Positions 24,007 through 35,552 of a DNA stretch of 64,000 bases are shown piece after piece (within the stretch, counting starts at the first letter, position 1; each line of letters starts with the position of its first letter). The translations under genes and the position numbers were made by a program. Source of the stretch: Linnemannia schmuckeri (taxonomy: Eukaryota > Mortierellomycota > Mortierellomycetes > Mortierellales > Mortierellaceae). Where the stretch lies: the NCBI GenBank assembly GCA_029449235.1, contig JANATG010000015.1, forward strand, positions 806,001 to 870,000, given 5' to 3'. The notes beneath the pieces were generated by a model, which saw nothing but the letters and a program-made list of their open reading frames with translations, made no database searches and was not told where the DNA came from.

Positions 24007-25195
24007 TCAATGCTCGCCCACAGCGTCCAGGTAGCCCAAGGCCGGGAGGTGAGATGTCGAGACATAGCTAAAGTCCTGGAAGTGGTGATGATCAGGCGAG
24101 TTGGATCGAGTCTTGATCATGGGGATTCCTGCAGGATGGTAATCGTCTTTGTCGTGGACCGACAATCCATTCATAGCGGCCGCAATTCCGAGGACAGACG
24201 CAGATCCGCCATTCACAGAGGCTAGATAGCGAGCTGGGGTGTGGTATCCTGATCCAGGGGTGGCAGTACCGCTATCGTTTCCGTCGCCGTTGTAGCGAGC
24301 AACTCCTGCTCCGTTGATGTGGACCAATCCAAGTGAGAAGATGGGTGATTCCTGAACGGGCATTTCTGTAAACTCAGTATTGAAGTTCTCGACACTCTCG
24401 GGGTCTGACAGGAAAGGAACAATGGGCGGCTCGAGCTCGCGGAGCGCCAACAGCTTCCAGTTGATCTTGCGGAAGAAGCGATGGTTTTTGATGTTCTCGA
24501 TTCCCTTGGGTCCGAATCCCAGGCGCGCCGAAGGAGTTCGCTTAAGGAGCTTAGTCAAAAGATCCTTGGCATCTGACGACATGTAGTAGGGCAAGTTCAA
24601 CTTCTTGTTCATGATGGCGTCCATGGTCTTCTTGCGGTTGTTGGCGACAAAGGGAGGCGACCCAGTCAACATGTCGTGGATGACGATTCCCAGGGACCAC
24701 CAGTCAACAGTGCGGTCATACTGAACACGCTCAGAGATGACTTCAGGCGCCATATACTCGATGGTTCCACAGACAGTGCCCGTGCGTCCATCCGAGTTCT
24801 CTAGAGGGACCTTGGACAGACCAAAGTCAGTCAAGACAATGTCGCCGTGAGCGTTCAGCATGATGTTCTCGGGTTTGAGGTCTCGATAAATGATACCCAG
24901 GGAGTGGAGGTGCTCCAGAGCGAGGACCAATTGAGCCGCATAGAATGCGGTATTTTCCTCAGAGAACATTCGCTCTATTATTAAACAGTTTCAAATCGAG
25001 ATGCGGGGAAGGTGGAGGGAAGGTTAGTCAAAAGGACGTGCGTTATTTTTTTGTGTTTTAAACCATTCGTTCGCACTCCCATTTGTGCCTGAATCGAGAT
25101 AAACAAGCACGGAGAGTAGCGAAATGGGAGGTGAGGAAAGGAAAGGAAGAGAGGTATGGAAAGGGTGACGGGAAGGAATGAAAAATGCAGCTTGA

Positions 25196-25234
<39 letters not shown>

Positions 25235-26776
25235 TCTCATTCAGCCATTTGTTTCTGTCAATCGAAGTGGCCATCAGCGAAGCAGAGAGAGAACCAAACA
25301 AAGGGGCAATACATGAAATAAAGTTGAGAGGGGCAAAAGCAATGCAGAAATGAGCAAAACCAAAAGAAAGTGTAATCGAGTTTGCTCACAACTGCGTGAA
25401 GTGGAAGGGGAAGTGAGGCAGGGCGAGAGAGAAGGCAAGGGAGAGCGAGAGAGGGATGTGAACCATCGTCATCTATCTCATCCATACAGGCAGGCAGGAA
25501 TTCATTATTGGAAAGAAACCACAGCAATATCCTAAAATAATAGGAGAAATGAAAAAAAATTGCATGTTACGTACCTGAGGCAAGATGGGTAAAGAGCTCT
25601 CCTCCGCTCGCATACTCCAAGATCAAGTAGAGGCGATGGTCTGTCTGGAAGGCATAGTGCAACTTGACAATGAATGGGTGGCGAATGGCTTCGAGAATCT
25701 TGCGCTCAGACATGGTGCACTCAGTGTCCTTGGCGTGGACAATGATCGAAGCCTTTTTGAGGACCTTCATCGCATACAAAGCATTGGTGGCGATGTGACG
25801 GACCAAGTAGACTTTGCCATACCTAAGCAACAAAAACATCAGCAAAAACGTGCAACAAAGGATTCGTTATTAGTCCGTGCTCTGTCATTTTTAGCGCTGT
25901 TTCGAATGATGAGAAGAGCGATCATGTCCAATTTGTCCAACGAACGACTGGGGGTCATGAATCATGGATAGGGCATGGGGCACAGGACAATAAACATGGA
26001 TCGCCGATCACATTCGAATAAAAAAAAAGACAGCTTTTAACCTACGCTCCTCGACCAATGACTTTGAGAAACTTGAAGTCATCTGGCGTCATCTTGTGCT
26101 TGGGTCGACGAGGGCCAGCAGGAGGGGAGACCACAGACTGGAGAGGGGTGGCACCCTTGCCCGCAGCGGCGGAACTAGAGGCAGACTGACCCATGCGAGG
26201 GGACTGGCCTCGACTGTCGGCATTCTGCGGGGCATGGGCGTCAAAGTCCTGGTCGATCTTGACCTCGTACTCGACATCATGGGGGTTCCCTGACTCGCTG
26301 TCGCTGCTATTAGTGGAAGCGGAGGGGGCAGTGGTGTCCTTAGTCAAGGCAGGCGCAGGAATGTCGGCCTTGTTGGCTTGGCTCTTGCGAAAGGTCGTTT
26401 CGGGGGTTGCAGACTGGTCGCGGTCGATTTGGTGGAAGAAAGCAGGCAGGTGCTTGTTGGACGAGTTGCTATTGGTCTGATAAAATCCTGCCAAAGGAGG
26501 CGACAATCCTGTTGTTGCTGTTGCCTTAGTCGAAGTAGGAGCAAGGAGAGGCACTGTCGCAGTGGCAGTCGCAGTGATGGGGCGAGGAGCAAAGATGTAG
26601 CTAGTCCCATTGCTGGTGCCATTGGCATGACCGTGGGTGTTCTGCTGCTGCTGCTGCTGCTGTTGCAATTGTGTCAGGATCTCCTGTTGGTGCTCCGCAC
26701 CTTGGACCGAGTCGACAGAGAAGGTGCGCTCTCGGAGGTTGGGGTGGTCGTCGTGGTCAAACGAAAACAGGTCCAT
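24007..26776 (-). CDS. AGC-family kinase of the S6K (Psk1-like) type
   Basis: Three exons (26776-26046, 25822-25575, 24974-24007) give 648 aa. The first 230 residues are low complexity (Gln run, Thr/Ala/Ser-rich). The kinase domain follows: glycine loop GRGAYGKV (about 241-248), Lys in YAMKVLKK (263), YRDLKPEN (Asp 358), DFG (376-378). The activation loop TVCGTIEYMAPE places the PDK1-type Thr near 393. The AGC tail has FTEMPVQESPIF and a hydrophobic motif FQDFSYV (Ser about 629), close to S6K's FLGFTYV, so TORC1 regulation as for S. pombe Psk1 and animal S6K is expected. The intron between exons 2 and 3 is long (600 nt) and holds a CT17 repeat. It converges on MCD4 and is divergent from APC2. 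S6K type is supported by the loop, the FTEMPV segment and the hydrophobic motif; exact orthology is inferred. Confidence 0.9.
25199..25232 (+). repeat. (CT)17 microsatellite in a kinase-gene intron
   Basis: Seventeen perfect CT dinucleotides lie in the 600-nt intron between exons 2 and 3 of the S6K-like gene. On the transcribed strand this is a GA purine tract. It should be polymorphic between strains. Confidence 0.95.
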
Positions 26777-27453
26777 CGCTTATTACAGATAAAGTGTGTT
26801 TTGTGTTGGTTGTAAATGCGTGTTGTGTTGTGTTCTTGAAAAAGAATAAGAAAGTTGTCTTGAGTCTTGTCAGCCGGCGAAAGTGTTTCTTTTAGATGTC
26901 GGTGACAAGAGCAAAGAATGGGGTCTGGCAGAGTGGGGTGAGGAATGGGACAAGGAGGGAGGAGTCAGCGTAGACAGGGTATCGCATTGGGGATTAGCCA
27001 AGAAGAGGGAGGGGGAAGGGGGAATGAGGGTAGCAGAGAATGCGAGAGAGGAAGGATGGATGGATGAGCGAAGGAGAGAGTGTTCGGAGAAAGGGAAAGA
27101 AAAGAAAAAAGGAAGCAAGAAAAAATAACAATAAAAAAAAAAAAAAGAAAACAAAAACAAGGTTCCTTCTCAGAGCAGCTCAGCAACATATCACATACAT
27201 CATAATCATAAAGCCAGTCGCATGTCTCCCATATGCCTTCGCAACGACCCCGCCCACACATGAACCCGCTCTCTTTCTCTCTCTGCTTTCTCTTTTCCTT
27301 CAATGCCTGCTCTCTCTTCTTCTTATACGAGGAACACACTTTCGCACTTGCACATCTATCAACACCTGTCAACCGCTACCAGCGCTTTCTTCCTTGCTTT
27401 GCCCGCTGCTAAAAAAAAAAAGAAATCGATCCTCGGAAATCAGCAAAACAGTC

Positions 27454-27495
<42 letters not shown>

Positions 27496-27592
27496 CGCCA
27501 CCATTTCACCAGCAACCACCACCCTCTGTTCGCCTAACAACAGATGCTGGGCACTTCTCCACACTCTTAATGCAAATCTGTCATCACTCTCA
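26777..27592. promoter_or_regulatory. Divergent intergenic region between the S6K-like gene and APC2
   Basis: About 816 nt separate the two start codons. The S6K side is purine-rich on the plus strand (GAGGGAGG-type blocks at about 26940-27110). The APC2 side is pyrimidine-rich and ends in a T37 run (27456-27492) about 100 nt before the APC2 ATG. No additional gene is recognised. Confidence 0.5.
27456..27492 (+). repeat. Poly(T) run of 37 nt upstream of APC2
   Basis: An uninterrupted T37 tract ends about 100 nt before the APC2 start codon. Long poly(dA:dT) tracts exclude nucleosomes in fungi, so this one may help keep the divergent promoter open. That role is inference from its position. Confidence 0.93.
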
Positions 27593-30500
27593 ATGGATCC
27601 AGCTACCCAGGACCAATGGACAAAGGCACTGAGTTCATTGACCGCAAGGAAATCCTCCAAGACTGAAACACCGTCAATGGAGCTGGCCCATGTAATGACG
27701 ACATACACGCAGGCTACTGTTTGACACTGTTTTGTTAGGTACCACAGAGTAGGCGCACTCACTTCTTGCACACGTTCTGAACGATACTCATACATAGGCC
27801 ACCGAAGTTGTCACAAAAGTCATGTATCCGTCTTTGGATGCTGCTCCTAAAAGTAAGCTCCCAGTGTGATCGCAGTTAGATTTTGCAGAACGATACTCCA
27901 AATAAAATAACCCTTGCTGACACGCCATCTTCCTTATCCTACTTTATATGATAGACCTTCGCGTTAAAGGAAGTTTGAATGTCCTGCTGAGAAAGGGACT
28001 CGGTAGATGGATAGGCGACTGGATGCTGGGTAAGTACAATTATGTTCGTGAAAGAGAATGCTGGATGCTGTTTCCACAACCAGCTGACATTGAGGATTTA
28101 TCCCCTCTGCAAATAGACACGTACCGCAAGGCAGCTCTGGAAGACCTTGTGCCTCGCCTGGAAGAAATCGATTCGCAATACCAAGTAAGCACAGAAGAGT
28201 CACATTTGTCAGCGAAAACTCAACCTCGCTTTCTCTCGTCCACTGTTCCTAATCTGCAAGAACATCGTAAACATGTATGAAAATAGGAACATTTGGCGTC
28301 AGGATTGGCGAACGAAGAGTCCGCTCAGTGGATCCTGCCAAAGTTTAGCCAACTGATTGACGCGATTCACCGACGCCTTTTCGTCTCCAGACAGCTGACA
28401 CTCATTTTCGATACACAAGTGCGGACAATGGATAATGACCCAACTCTGCAGGTGTCATCAAGATTCATGGCCGACTTTTCTGCTGAACTAGCCATTCGAC
28501 TCCCTCCATCATTCGATCAAATTGCCCACCTTTATTTCAGGACCAACTTTAGACAGTTCGAGATCCTCCAGTCACAGATGAGCTCGAGTGCTGACATTAC
28601 AAGGCTGCAATGGGACGGAGCTGGCGGCTCTGATATGATGGACACAGCTGCACCCAACGATCAGTACGGGTCGGATATGATCAAAACCTCTATTGTAGGA
28701 CAACGACTCAGCAAAAAGCGGAGACATGTCATGCAGGATGGTCGTTTTGCGATGGATTTGTTTGGCGACGACAAGAATGATGCCATTGTGGAGCAGTATT
28801 CACAAGAGGTCCTCGATCAACCCGGGATCCAAGAATCAGAAGAACTGACCAGTAGAGTGGGACCTTACCTCGACCTCTGTCAGAAGCTGGAGGAAATTGG
28901 ATTTGCTTCTCGAATGACCCATGTCGTCACAGGAATGTTGTATGAGGAAGTCTCAGGAAAGATCTTCAAATCGTTCAAAAAGAACTGGGCGGTTGCGACG
29001 CTTGCCCATGGCAAAAAGTGGATGGAGGACATCATCCTTCGGTTCCTTCACTTTACGCTTCTCCCCAAGAAGGATCAAGGTAGTACGACGCACCTAAGCT
29101 GACATCGACAAAGCTTAAATTGCTGGCTTTCTAACGCATGGCTTGTTTGTACTTAAACTAGAGGATCTGACTGCGAGCAAGCGGTTTAAGATGTGGGCAA
29201 GTCGACTCGAGTTTTACTTTTTCAAGACTTTTGGCGACTTGCGGTATGTTTTCCTTTGCTACTGCAGGATCAGAAAGAGCGCCATTGTTAGGAGCGGAGC
29301 AAATTAAAGCTGATGCGGAAACTAACTGGTATGTATTTTGTTTTAGTATCAGCGAGTTTTTTGACATTATTGTTGAGTGTCCAGAGTCGACGCCGGCTGT
29401 AAATGACTTGAAGACCTGTGTAGAATGGACGGGACAGCGTGAACAACTCCAAATCTCCATCCTTGCTGCGTAAGTTTACTTTGTGAGATTTGTGTTTCAA
29501 ACTGGTGACATTGGTTTTTGGCGATTGTAAATATTGACTCGTTCTTGGTACTTTCTTGAACATCATGTAGAATGGACAAGAGGCTGTTGCATCCTGGAGC
29601 GGAGACCAAAAACATCATCGAGTTTTACATCTACGCCATCAAGTACCTTCGAATCATGGACCCATTGGGTGTTATGTTGGATCGCACTGCTCGCCAGATC
29701 AACAAGTACCTCAGGTACGTCACCCAACTGGTATTGGATGAAGGTGAAACTACCATGATTAAGCAGCACCAATATTGACGTTTTTTTTTCGTCTAATCTA
29801 CTCAAACAGAACAAGAGATGATACCATGCGAGCCATCGTTTCTTGTATCGTTGACGATTCCAGCGATCTTCTGACCAATTCGAATGAGGGCATTCCGGGG
29901 GCTATTGAGGCTGACAATGACGGATCGGATGACGAGAACTGGGTTCCAGAGCCAGTCCACGCAGGCCCAGGTACACATTTGCTTGATGTACATTCGTATG
30001 TCTTCTGGGGTCAGCTAATTTACTAACACTGCCCAGTGGACCATATTCATGTCAATAGATCTGAGCTCGGCAAGAAGAAAAATGGCGGATATAATCAGTG
30101 TGCTTGCGAGCATCTACGACACGAACGACAGGTTCATTGACGAGTTCCAAGCCATTCTCGCCGATCGGCTGTTGCAAGCCACAGACTTTAATGTGGATCG
30201 CGAGGTATGACGATGTGATACAGACCTAACTTCATTGAATGGAAGCTCTCCGACACATTTACATTCGGAGCTCTAACGTGCTCTCTTTGTCCCTCTTTGT
30301 ATTGCTTAGATTCGCCAACTAGAGCTGCTGAAGCTACGCTTCGGAGACACGGATCTGCATCATTGCGAGGTTATGTTGGCAGATATCGCGGAATCAAAGC
30401 GCGTCAATTCCAACATCCAGTCTCTTCGTCCACAGGTAAGATTCGAATTGCATACTGGTACATTTGCCATGTAGCAATTGCTTTAGTAAATCAGTGTACT

Positions 30501-31186
30501 CGCTACAAAACTTTCTCACGTTGGCAAATGTTGATAATAGATGACTGTGAGCACAACAATCGCTTCAAGGTACTACTGGCCCGAGATTGAGGCGGAGGAG
30601 GAAGGAGAGTTTGAGCTTCCGACACCTCTCCAAGAGTAAGTTCACTGAAAAGCTTCACGTCCAGATAATTTGTTATCCATCATACATTTCTTGTATATTG
30701 CCTCTAACGCGTCATTATCCTTCTTTCATCCTCCAAAGAATGCTCGATTCTTACAACGCGGCATTTGAGATCACCAAACCTGCTCAAAAGCTCAAGGTCT
30801 TTCCAGCTTTGGGTATGGTAGATCTGGAACTTGAGTTGGACGGTCGATCCATTTCGATGCAGGTGCAGCCCATCTATGCCGCCATCATCTACCTCTTTGA
30901 AGACCACGGTAAAACTTACGCCAGACAATGTAACATTCACTGTTTTTTGCGTGCTGAACGGACGCGTCTTTTTGATAAGTAACCATTTATTTCGCTTCCT
31001 GTTACACTCTTGTTGGAGATAGACAGGTGGACATTGTCCGATATGGCGTCCAAGATAGGTGTCCGTGAAGAAACCCTGGAGTCCAAAATACAGTTCTGGA
31101 TGCGCGAGGGCATCCTGCGAGAGACCAGTCGGCATCAATACGAGCTCAACGAACAAGGACATAACTTGAAAGAAGCTCTTGGATGA
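27593..31186 (+). CDS. APC2: Anaphase-promoting complex subunit 2 (cullin-like scaffold)
   Basis: Fourteen exons (27593-27691, 27798-27852, 27955-28029, 28084-28184, 28287-29079, 29162-29243, 29347-29469, 29571-29714, 29810-29970, 30059-30204, 30310-30435, 30541-30635, 30739-30908, 31023-31186) give 777 aa; human APC2 is 822. Diagnostic segments are LEFYFFKTFGDLRISEFFDI, KRLLHPGAETKNIIEFYI, DPLGVMLDRTARQINKYLR before RDDTMRAIV, and SSARRKMADIISVLASIYDT with FQAILADRLLQ. The C-terminal winged helix (DMASKIGVREETLESKIQFW) is APC2-like and lacks the cullin neddylation Lys. It is the catalytic-core scaffold that holds the RING subunit Apc11 in the cyclosome and drives cyclin and securin ubiquitylation. 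The first three exons are less conserved and rest on splice sites and frame; the rest is firm. Confidence 0.93.
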
Positions 31187-32023
31187 ACGCATAAATACAT
31201 GCTGGCTACCAACTTTAATGTAAATCGCTTTATTTTTCATGGAAACCATACTTGAGAAAAAAGGTAGAGAGGCTACTAAAAGAGAGTACAAGACACGCCA
31301 ATGTCGAAACCGGATGCCAAAGATTTAGTATTTCTGGGAGACGATCATTTGACAAAATGTTCCGAGCGGGCCTTCGACATTATCTTGGTAGTTATTGGTG
31401 GGTAACGATCGTTCATTGCCTTTCAGGGGATCACTTGAAGTTATAGGGGTCTTTGGTTCCCGTATGATGCGAGACTTTGACGGCCTTGTAAATGGGGTGC
31501 GAGAGCCTTGACGAGAGAGAAGGAGAGGACAGCTTGCAAGGTCAGTAAAGACAAGCTTAAGCGTTGCTGCGGTCTTCCTCCTGATCTTCCTTATTATTTT
31601 TCTGGGAGGGCTGTCGTTACTCAATGGTTTTATAAGTGTTTTTATTGGTGATCAGCTGTTACTGAGGTTGCTGATGGTTGCCAATACGTTTTTTGCTTTT
31701 CCAGACTTGGTCAATTTTTGACTCTCGCTTCGTGAGATCCATGTGAAGATCGTAGTGTCCAGGCAGAAATATGTGAAAGGGCACATGGGGTCAGAAACGC
31801 GTGCACGCTTTGTTGCAACTAAGACGATAATTTTTTTCTCTCCTCCAGCTACAAACAAAAATCGATGCCACTTACTTGTTTAACCCGATCTTTCATTCCA
31901 AGAGATATCTGGATCGGATAGGAGAATTCATCTTATCGAGCCCGATACCTCGTTGTCATTTCACAACTTTTAAGCCGAGATGTCTGGTGCTTGAATATTG
32001 ACATGATACTTCAATAGCCTTGG

Positions 32024-32062
<39 letters not shown>
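32024..32062 (+). repeat. Poly(A) run of 39 nt
   Basis: Uninterrupted A39 in the APC2-YRA1 intergenic region, 330 nt from a G26 run. No element body or target-site duplication is visible around it. Confidence 0.95.
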
Positions 32063-32065
<3 letters not shown>

Positions 32066-32390
32066 TTGCTTCTTATTGTTGCTGCGACTGGTTTGGTTTA
32101 TTTTAGTGTACAGCAGGGATAGATATGATTTAATGTGGCCCTTCTGGTCCTGCTGCTGCCATTGCAAAATGGGTAATGGTTGCTGGTACTGGTATCGATG
32201 AAGGCGCGGAGATCCATGCTGTTGGCATTGCTGTAGCTGCTGTTGAGGACGATGTTTGATGTTGGTGAGGGCGAGCGATGCCACAAGAGTCAGCAACTTC
32301 ATTGACAATTTGCTTGCTGAGGGGTAAAACTTCTTTATAGGGCTATTGTCGTGGTTGCAGCTGATATCATATTTTTTTGAGTGCACAACA

Positions 32391-32416
32391 GGGGGGGGGG
32401 GGGGGGGGGGGGGGGG
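32391..32416 (+). repeat. Poly(G) run of 26 nt
   Basis: Uninterrupted G26 in non-coding DNA. This is the only long G or C homopolymer in a window full of A/T runs. Such a tract can fold as a G-quadruplex on this strand and is error-prone in sequencing, so its length should be treated as approximate. Confidence 0.9.
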
Positions 32417-32955
32417 CGTAGTTTTCGAATAAAAAAAATAATGTTAAAAGATCCGCCTCTTTTGGTGAGAAGTGGAGGAAGAGGAAAAGTAACAGAGAAA
32501 AGGATGCAAAAGCACGAACGCACATTAAGACACGCTCAACAGCTGATGGAGAATACAGGTCGTTTGAGTAATAAGTGAAATATATCTCCCCAAATCTTTG
32601 TCCTTTTACCTTCCCACTTTTGCTTTGGAACGAGGTCCGAGAGTGGCAAAAGAAAATAAAAGCGGTTAGAGTATTGATCCGCCTCCTCTCCTCCATACGA
32701 TACTGTCTATGGCGCATTTTTCTTCTTCAAATGTTTTATTTTGAACATGAGGTTGGAGTACATTATTTTTGGTGGTTTTTATAAAAAAAAAAAAAGATGG
32801 ACGTGAAGGTGTGTACGTCAAAGCAGATTGTCGCGTGGACTGAGCAAAAAAGAAAAAAAAAAGAGAAATTAAAGGCAAATCATCGCCCATGCTGCAGTCG
32901 AGTTTTTTGGTGTTGATATGCGCGCGAGGGCACGAATGTACCGACTCACAGCGGC

Positions 32956-35129
32956 TTAGGCATCCACTTGCATGTAGTCATTCATTTCGGCATCAAGCTG
33001 ATCAGCAGTCTTCGTCTCACGTCTCTCGCCCTGGGAGCGGCCTCCACGACCGCGACTGCGACCACCACGACCACCACGGCTGGGACCCTGGGAGCGTTGC
33101 TGTCCCTGGTGCTGGTTGTAGCTGGCAGGGGTCCTAGAAAAAACAAAAAACTGAGTATAAAATGGAAATAACGCGACATAACTTTTACGCATGCTCGCAA
33201 CGTCATGATACAAAAAAATATTAAGTCAACGCACCTTGGGGCACTTGCAGGAGGAAGGACAGCCTGGGCGGCAGCAGGCGCCAAGACAATCTCGATCCTC
33301 ATAGGCTTGCCTATTGAATGCAATAAACGAGACAAATACCATTAATACATGTGTCCATGCGCCACAGCATAATCCACAACAAACAGCATTGCATTTCGTA
33401 GAAAGAGTGTGCTGCTTACCATCAAGGGGGACGCCGTTGAACTTGCTGTAGGCGATGGCAGCATCACCGACGCGGGTGAAGTGGACGACGGCGGTTCCGG
33501 TCGACTTTCCGTTCTGATCGTACATGAGAGTGCACTTCTTCAAAGGTCCGACTCTGGTGCTGAAGACGAGCTAGTGATTCCGATTCCATTGCGGCGCGTC
33601 GTTGAAGAGGGTCGATAGTCATGTGAGGGAAAGGTTGGAAAAAGCACAGGAGGAAATAGGAGAAAGGCGGAAGAGTGGCGATTGCGACTGTTAGCGGCAG
33701 GATCCTTGTTTGTATCAGAAAGCACTGGTATGGGAGTATCCTGTATTCTGCCCAGCCCAGTCGAAGCACCGAAATTGAGCAACAGAGATGGTGACCCTGA
33801 AAGTGAAATGTCGACGTCGCCATGCTTGATTCCATTGCAAGGGCGCCTTCTGACACAACAAGAGATGCTCGCCTCTCATCCGCGAGAGGCTGAGCGGACA
33901 GGAGCCGAAGGAGAGGGACACAAAAGGCAACCACCAAGCGCTGTCCTACACGGAATCGCAAAATATAGACTCATTTGTCCGAAACCGACTCTTGACAAAT
34001 TCGAAAAGAAGTAACGAAAGCCCACTGATGGTCTGACAAAGAGAGGTCTGGAAACCGACTCCTCCACCATCCTACCAGATAAGGCAAAGGTCTCCAATTT
34101 CCTCTCAAGTCGTCGAAAAGTTGGCCCAGGCTGATCACCAACGCCCCCCATTCATTGTGACCTTTTGTGGCCATCCCAACCTGGTCGTTACTGCCCCCGC
34201 TTGGTCGAGTATCCTGGACATCCTGTATGCCAAGTGACCTTGCCCTGGCCCACTGTAATTGGTTAGAAAAGCCTTGATATGAATAGGAGGAAGACGATCC
34301 GCCAGCCGAGTCGATTCAAAATGACTATGTCTCCCAAAAGGGTGACGGCGTCCGAGCTTGTAGGTTGATGATACGGGTAAAGCGCAGCGACTGGATAGTA
34401 CAAGTACAAGCCTTAGAGGAGCGCAAAGTAATCACTACCCGCTCAAATATTCGACCTTCCTCCTTGTTCGCTATCTCATGGGCTGTTGAATGGGTTGTCG
34501 TTCCTGATAAAGCACGTCTTGGTGTCGGGCTGTTGAAATCCTGTCTTGGAATAATACGACATCTCTGTTGCTCCAACAGGCGCTTCTCGGCGAGTACTCA
34601 GAACGGTGCGCCAAGAACCGCATTCGTCTCTCCCTCACCCATACCTGGGTTTAGCGTGATGGCGTGGGGCCAACGTAGACGCGAGTCGTCGATCATCCGA
34701 TGACAAACAACTTGTAGGGAGGCGAACGGGTACATTCAGACGGCGTTACAGCGGGCACTCGGCTGGATGATATAGGTGATGGTGGGCTGGGAGCCCAGAT
34801 CGAGATAGATCTGAAAGACGTCTCCGTCAATTTACCTTCAGGTCTTCGGCCGAGACGCGGTGGTCGAGGTTCGAGACTTGCATCTTGGACCCATCAGGGA
34901 TACTCTGGCGAATGACGGACGTGTGGAGAGCTGCGACAGGGGCAGCACGGTACTGCTGAGCGCCAGCCTGATAAGGTCTGTTGTCGCGACCCTGACGGCC
35001 GTTGCGGGTAGGGCCGGAGGAACGGCCACCGCGAGGGCCACCGCGAGAGGATCTGTTGTTGTTGCGGGGCTCGTTGGTCTTACTGGTCTTGATGATATCC
35101 TCAAGGGACATGTCGAGGGCACTGGACAT
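32956..35129 (-). CDS. YRA1: mRNA export factor Yra1/ALYREF
   Basis: Four exons (35129-34836, 33570-33420, 33310-33235, 33133-32956) give 232 aa. The N-terminus MSSALDMSLEDIIKTSK is the conserved helicase (Sub2/UAP56)-binding motif, and the C-terminal DQLDAEMNDYMQVDA matches the second such motif of REF proteins. Between them are an RG-rich arm, an RRM (MQVSNLDHRVSAEDLK, LVFSTRVGPLKKC, GTAVVHFTRVGDAAIAYSKFNG) and a C-terminal RGG block. The protein couples transcription and splicing to nuclear mRNA export through TREX and Mex67/NXF1. Intron 1 is 1265 nt (34835-33571), the longest in the window, and splits the RRM after codon 98, while introns 2 and 3 are about 100 nt. The exon 1/2 junction is phase 0 with a GTAAAT donor and an ACTAG acceptor. 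Confidence 0.95.
33571..34835 (-). other. Very long intron 1 of the YRA1 orthologue (candidate autoregulatory intron)
   Basis: This 1265-nt intron lies inside the RRM of the YRA1 orthologue after 294 nt of coding sequence. Almost every other intron in the window is under 250 nt. Budding-yeast YRA1 also has one exceptionally long intron (766 nt) after 285 nt of coding sequence, and when the RRMs are aligned (SAEDLK / LVFSTRVG against KQDAVR / EFFASQVG) the split falls at the same codon. The yeast intron is inefficiently spliced and mediates negative feedback by Yra1 protein. The interior holds no recognised protein gene. Regulation here is inference from position and size. Confidence 0.8.
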
Positions 35130-35552
35130 GATGGACGTTGTTGTTGGGGGAGGTTGAGAAAAGGCTTGGTGTGGTTGTTGGCTAACTGGGTAAGTAATAG
35201 CAAAAAGGCATCATTGTTAGTAAACAAAGTCTTGGCATCGAGTTGTATTTCGAAGCACTGGCTGATTACAAAAGACGGGATCATTCGCAGCTCCAAGTGA
35301 GCCGGTTTGTATTCTGGAGACTGGGCGTACCTTGCGAGGTCGTGAAGGCGCGATGGGGTGAGGGCGAGTAAGTGAGTGAAGGCAAGAGCAAAGGAAGGAG
35401 TGTGGCGATTAAAACGAAGGAGGCGTCTCTTTTGTCCCTTTTGAAAGGTTAAAATCGCGCGCGAATGTTACGGTGACGTAAATAATTTTTGTTGAACTCT
35501 GATTGGCTAAAAATGGCTGCAACACAGTTGAGCTTGATAGAGGCTTTCATTT
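35130..35552. promoter_or_regulatory. YRA1 promoter region and KTI12 3' flank
   Basis: This is 423 nt between the YRA1 start and the KTI12 stop, both on the minus strand. The YRA1-proximal half reads on the minus strand as a CT-rich leader. The CGCGCG near 35456-35462 and TTACGT-like sequences near 35470 stand out, but I cannot assign a factor. No gene is seen. Confidence 0.45.

Larger units (their letters stand above)
31187..32955. other. Intergenic stretch with long homopolymers (A39 and G26)
   Basis: Between the convergent ends of APC2 and YRA1 lie 1.77 kb without a recognisable gene. The stretch contains A39 (32024-32062) and G26 (32391-32416). Open frames here (for example 31325-31624 minus, 31970-32386 minus) lack an ATG or consist of homopolymer translation. 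A GAG/AAG-rich frame near 31560-31620 on the minus strand could be mistaken for an acidic C-terminal exon, but I found no upstream exons to join to it. Confidence 0.55.

Noticed and set aside
29158..29618. Minus-strand open frames of 83-100 codons inside APC2
   Set aside because: They are antisense shadows of conserved APC2 exons; the plus strand there matches the cullin-homology region.
27593..31186. First reading of this gene as a cullin 3-type protein
   Set aside because: The DPLGVMLDRTARQINKYLR and SSARRKMADIISVL segments and the lack of a neddylation Lys in the winged helix fit APC2 instead.
31325..31624. Minus-strand 99-codon frame and an adjacent acidic stretch (NNKEDQEEDRSNA) in another frame
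   Set aside because: The first starts at TTG, and the second begins just after a stop. I found no upstream exon that would join either to a gene.
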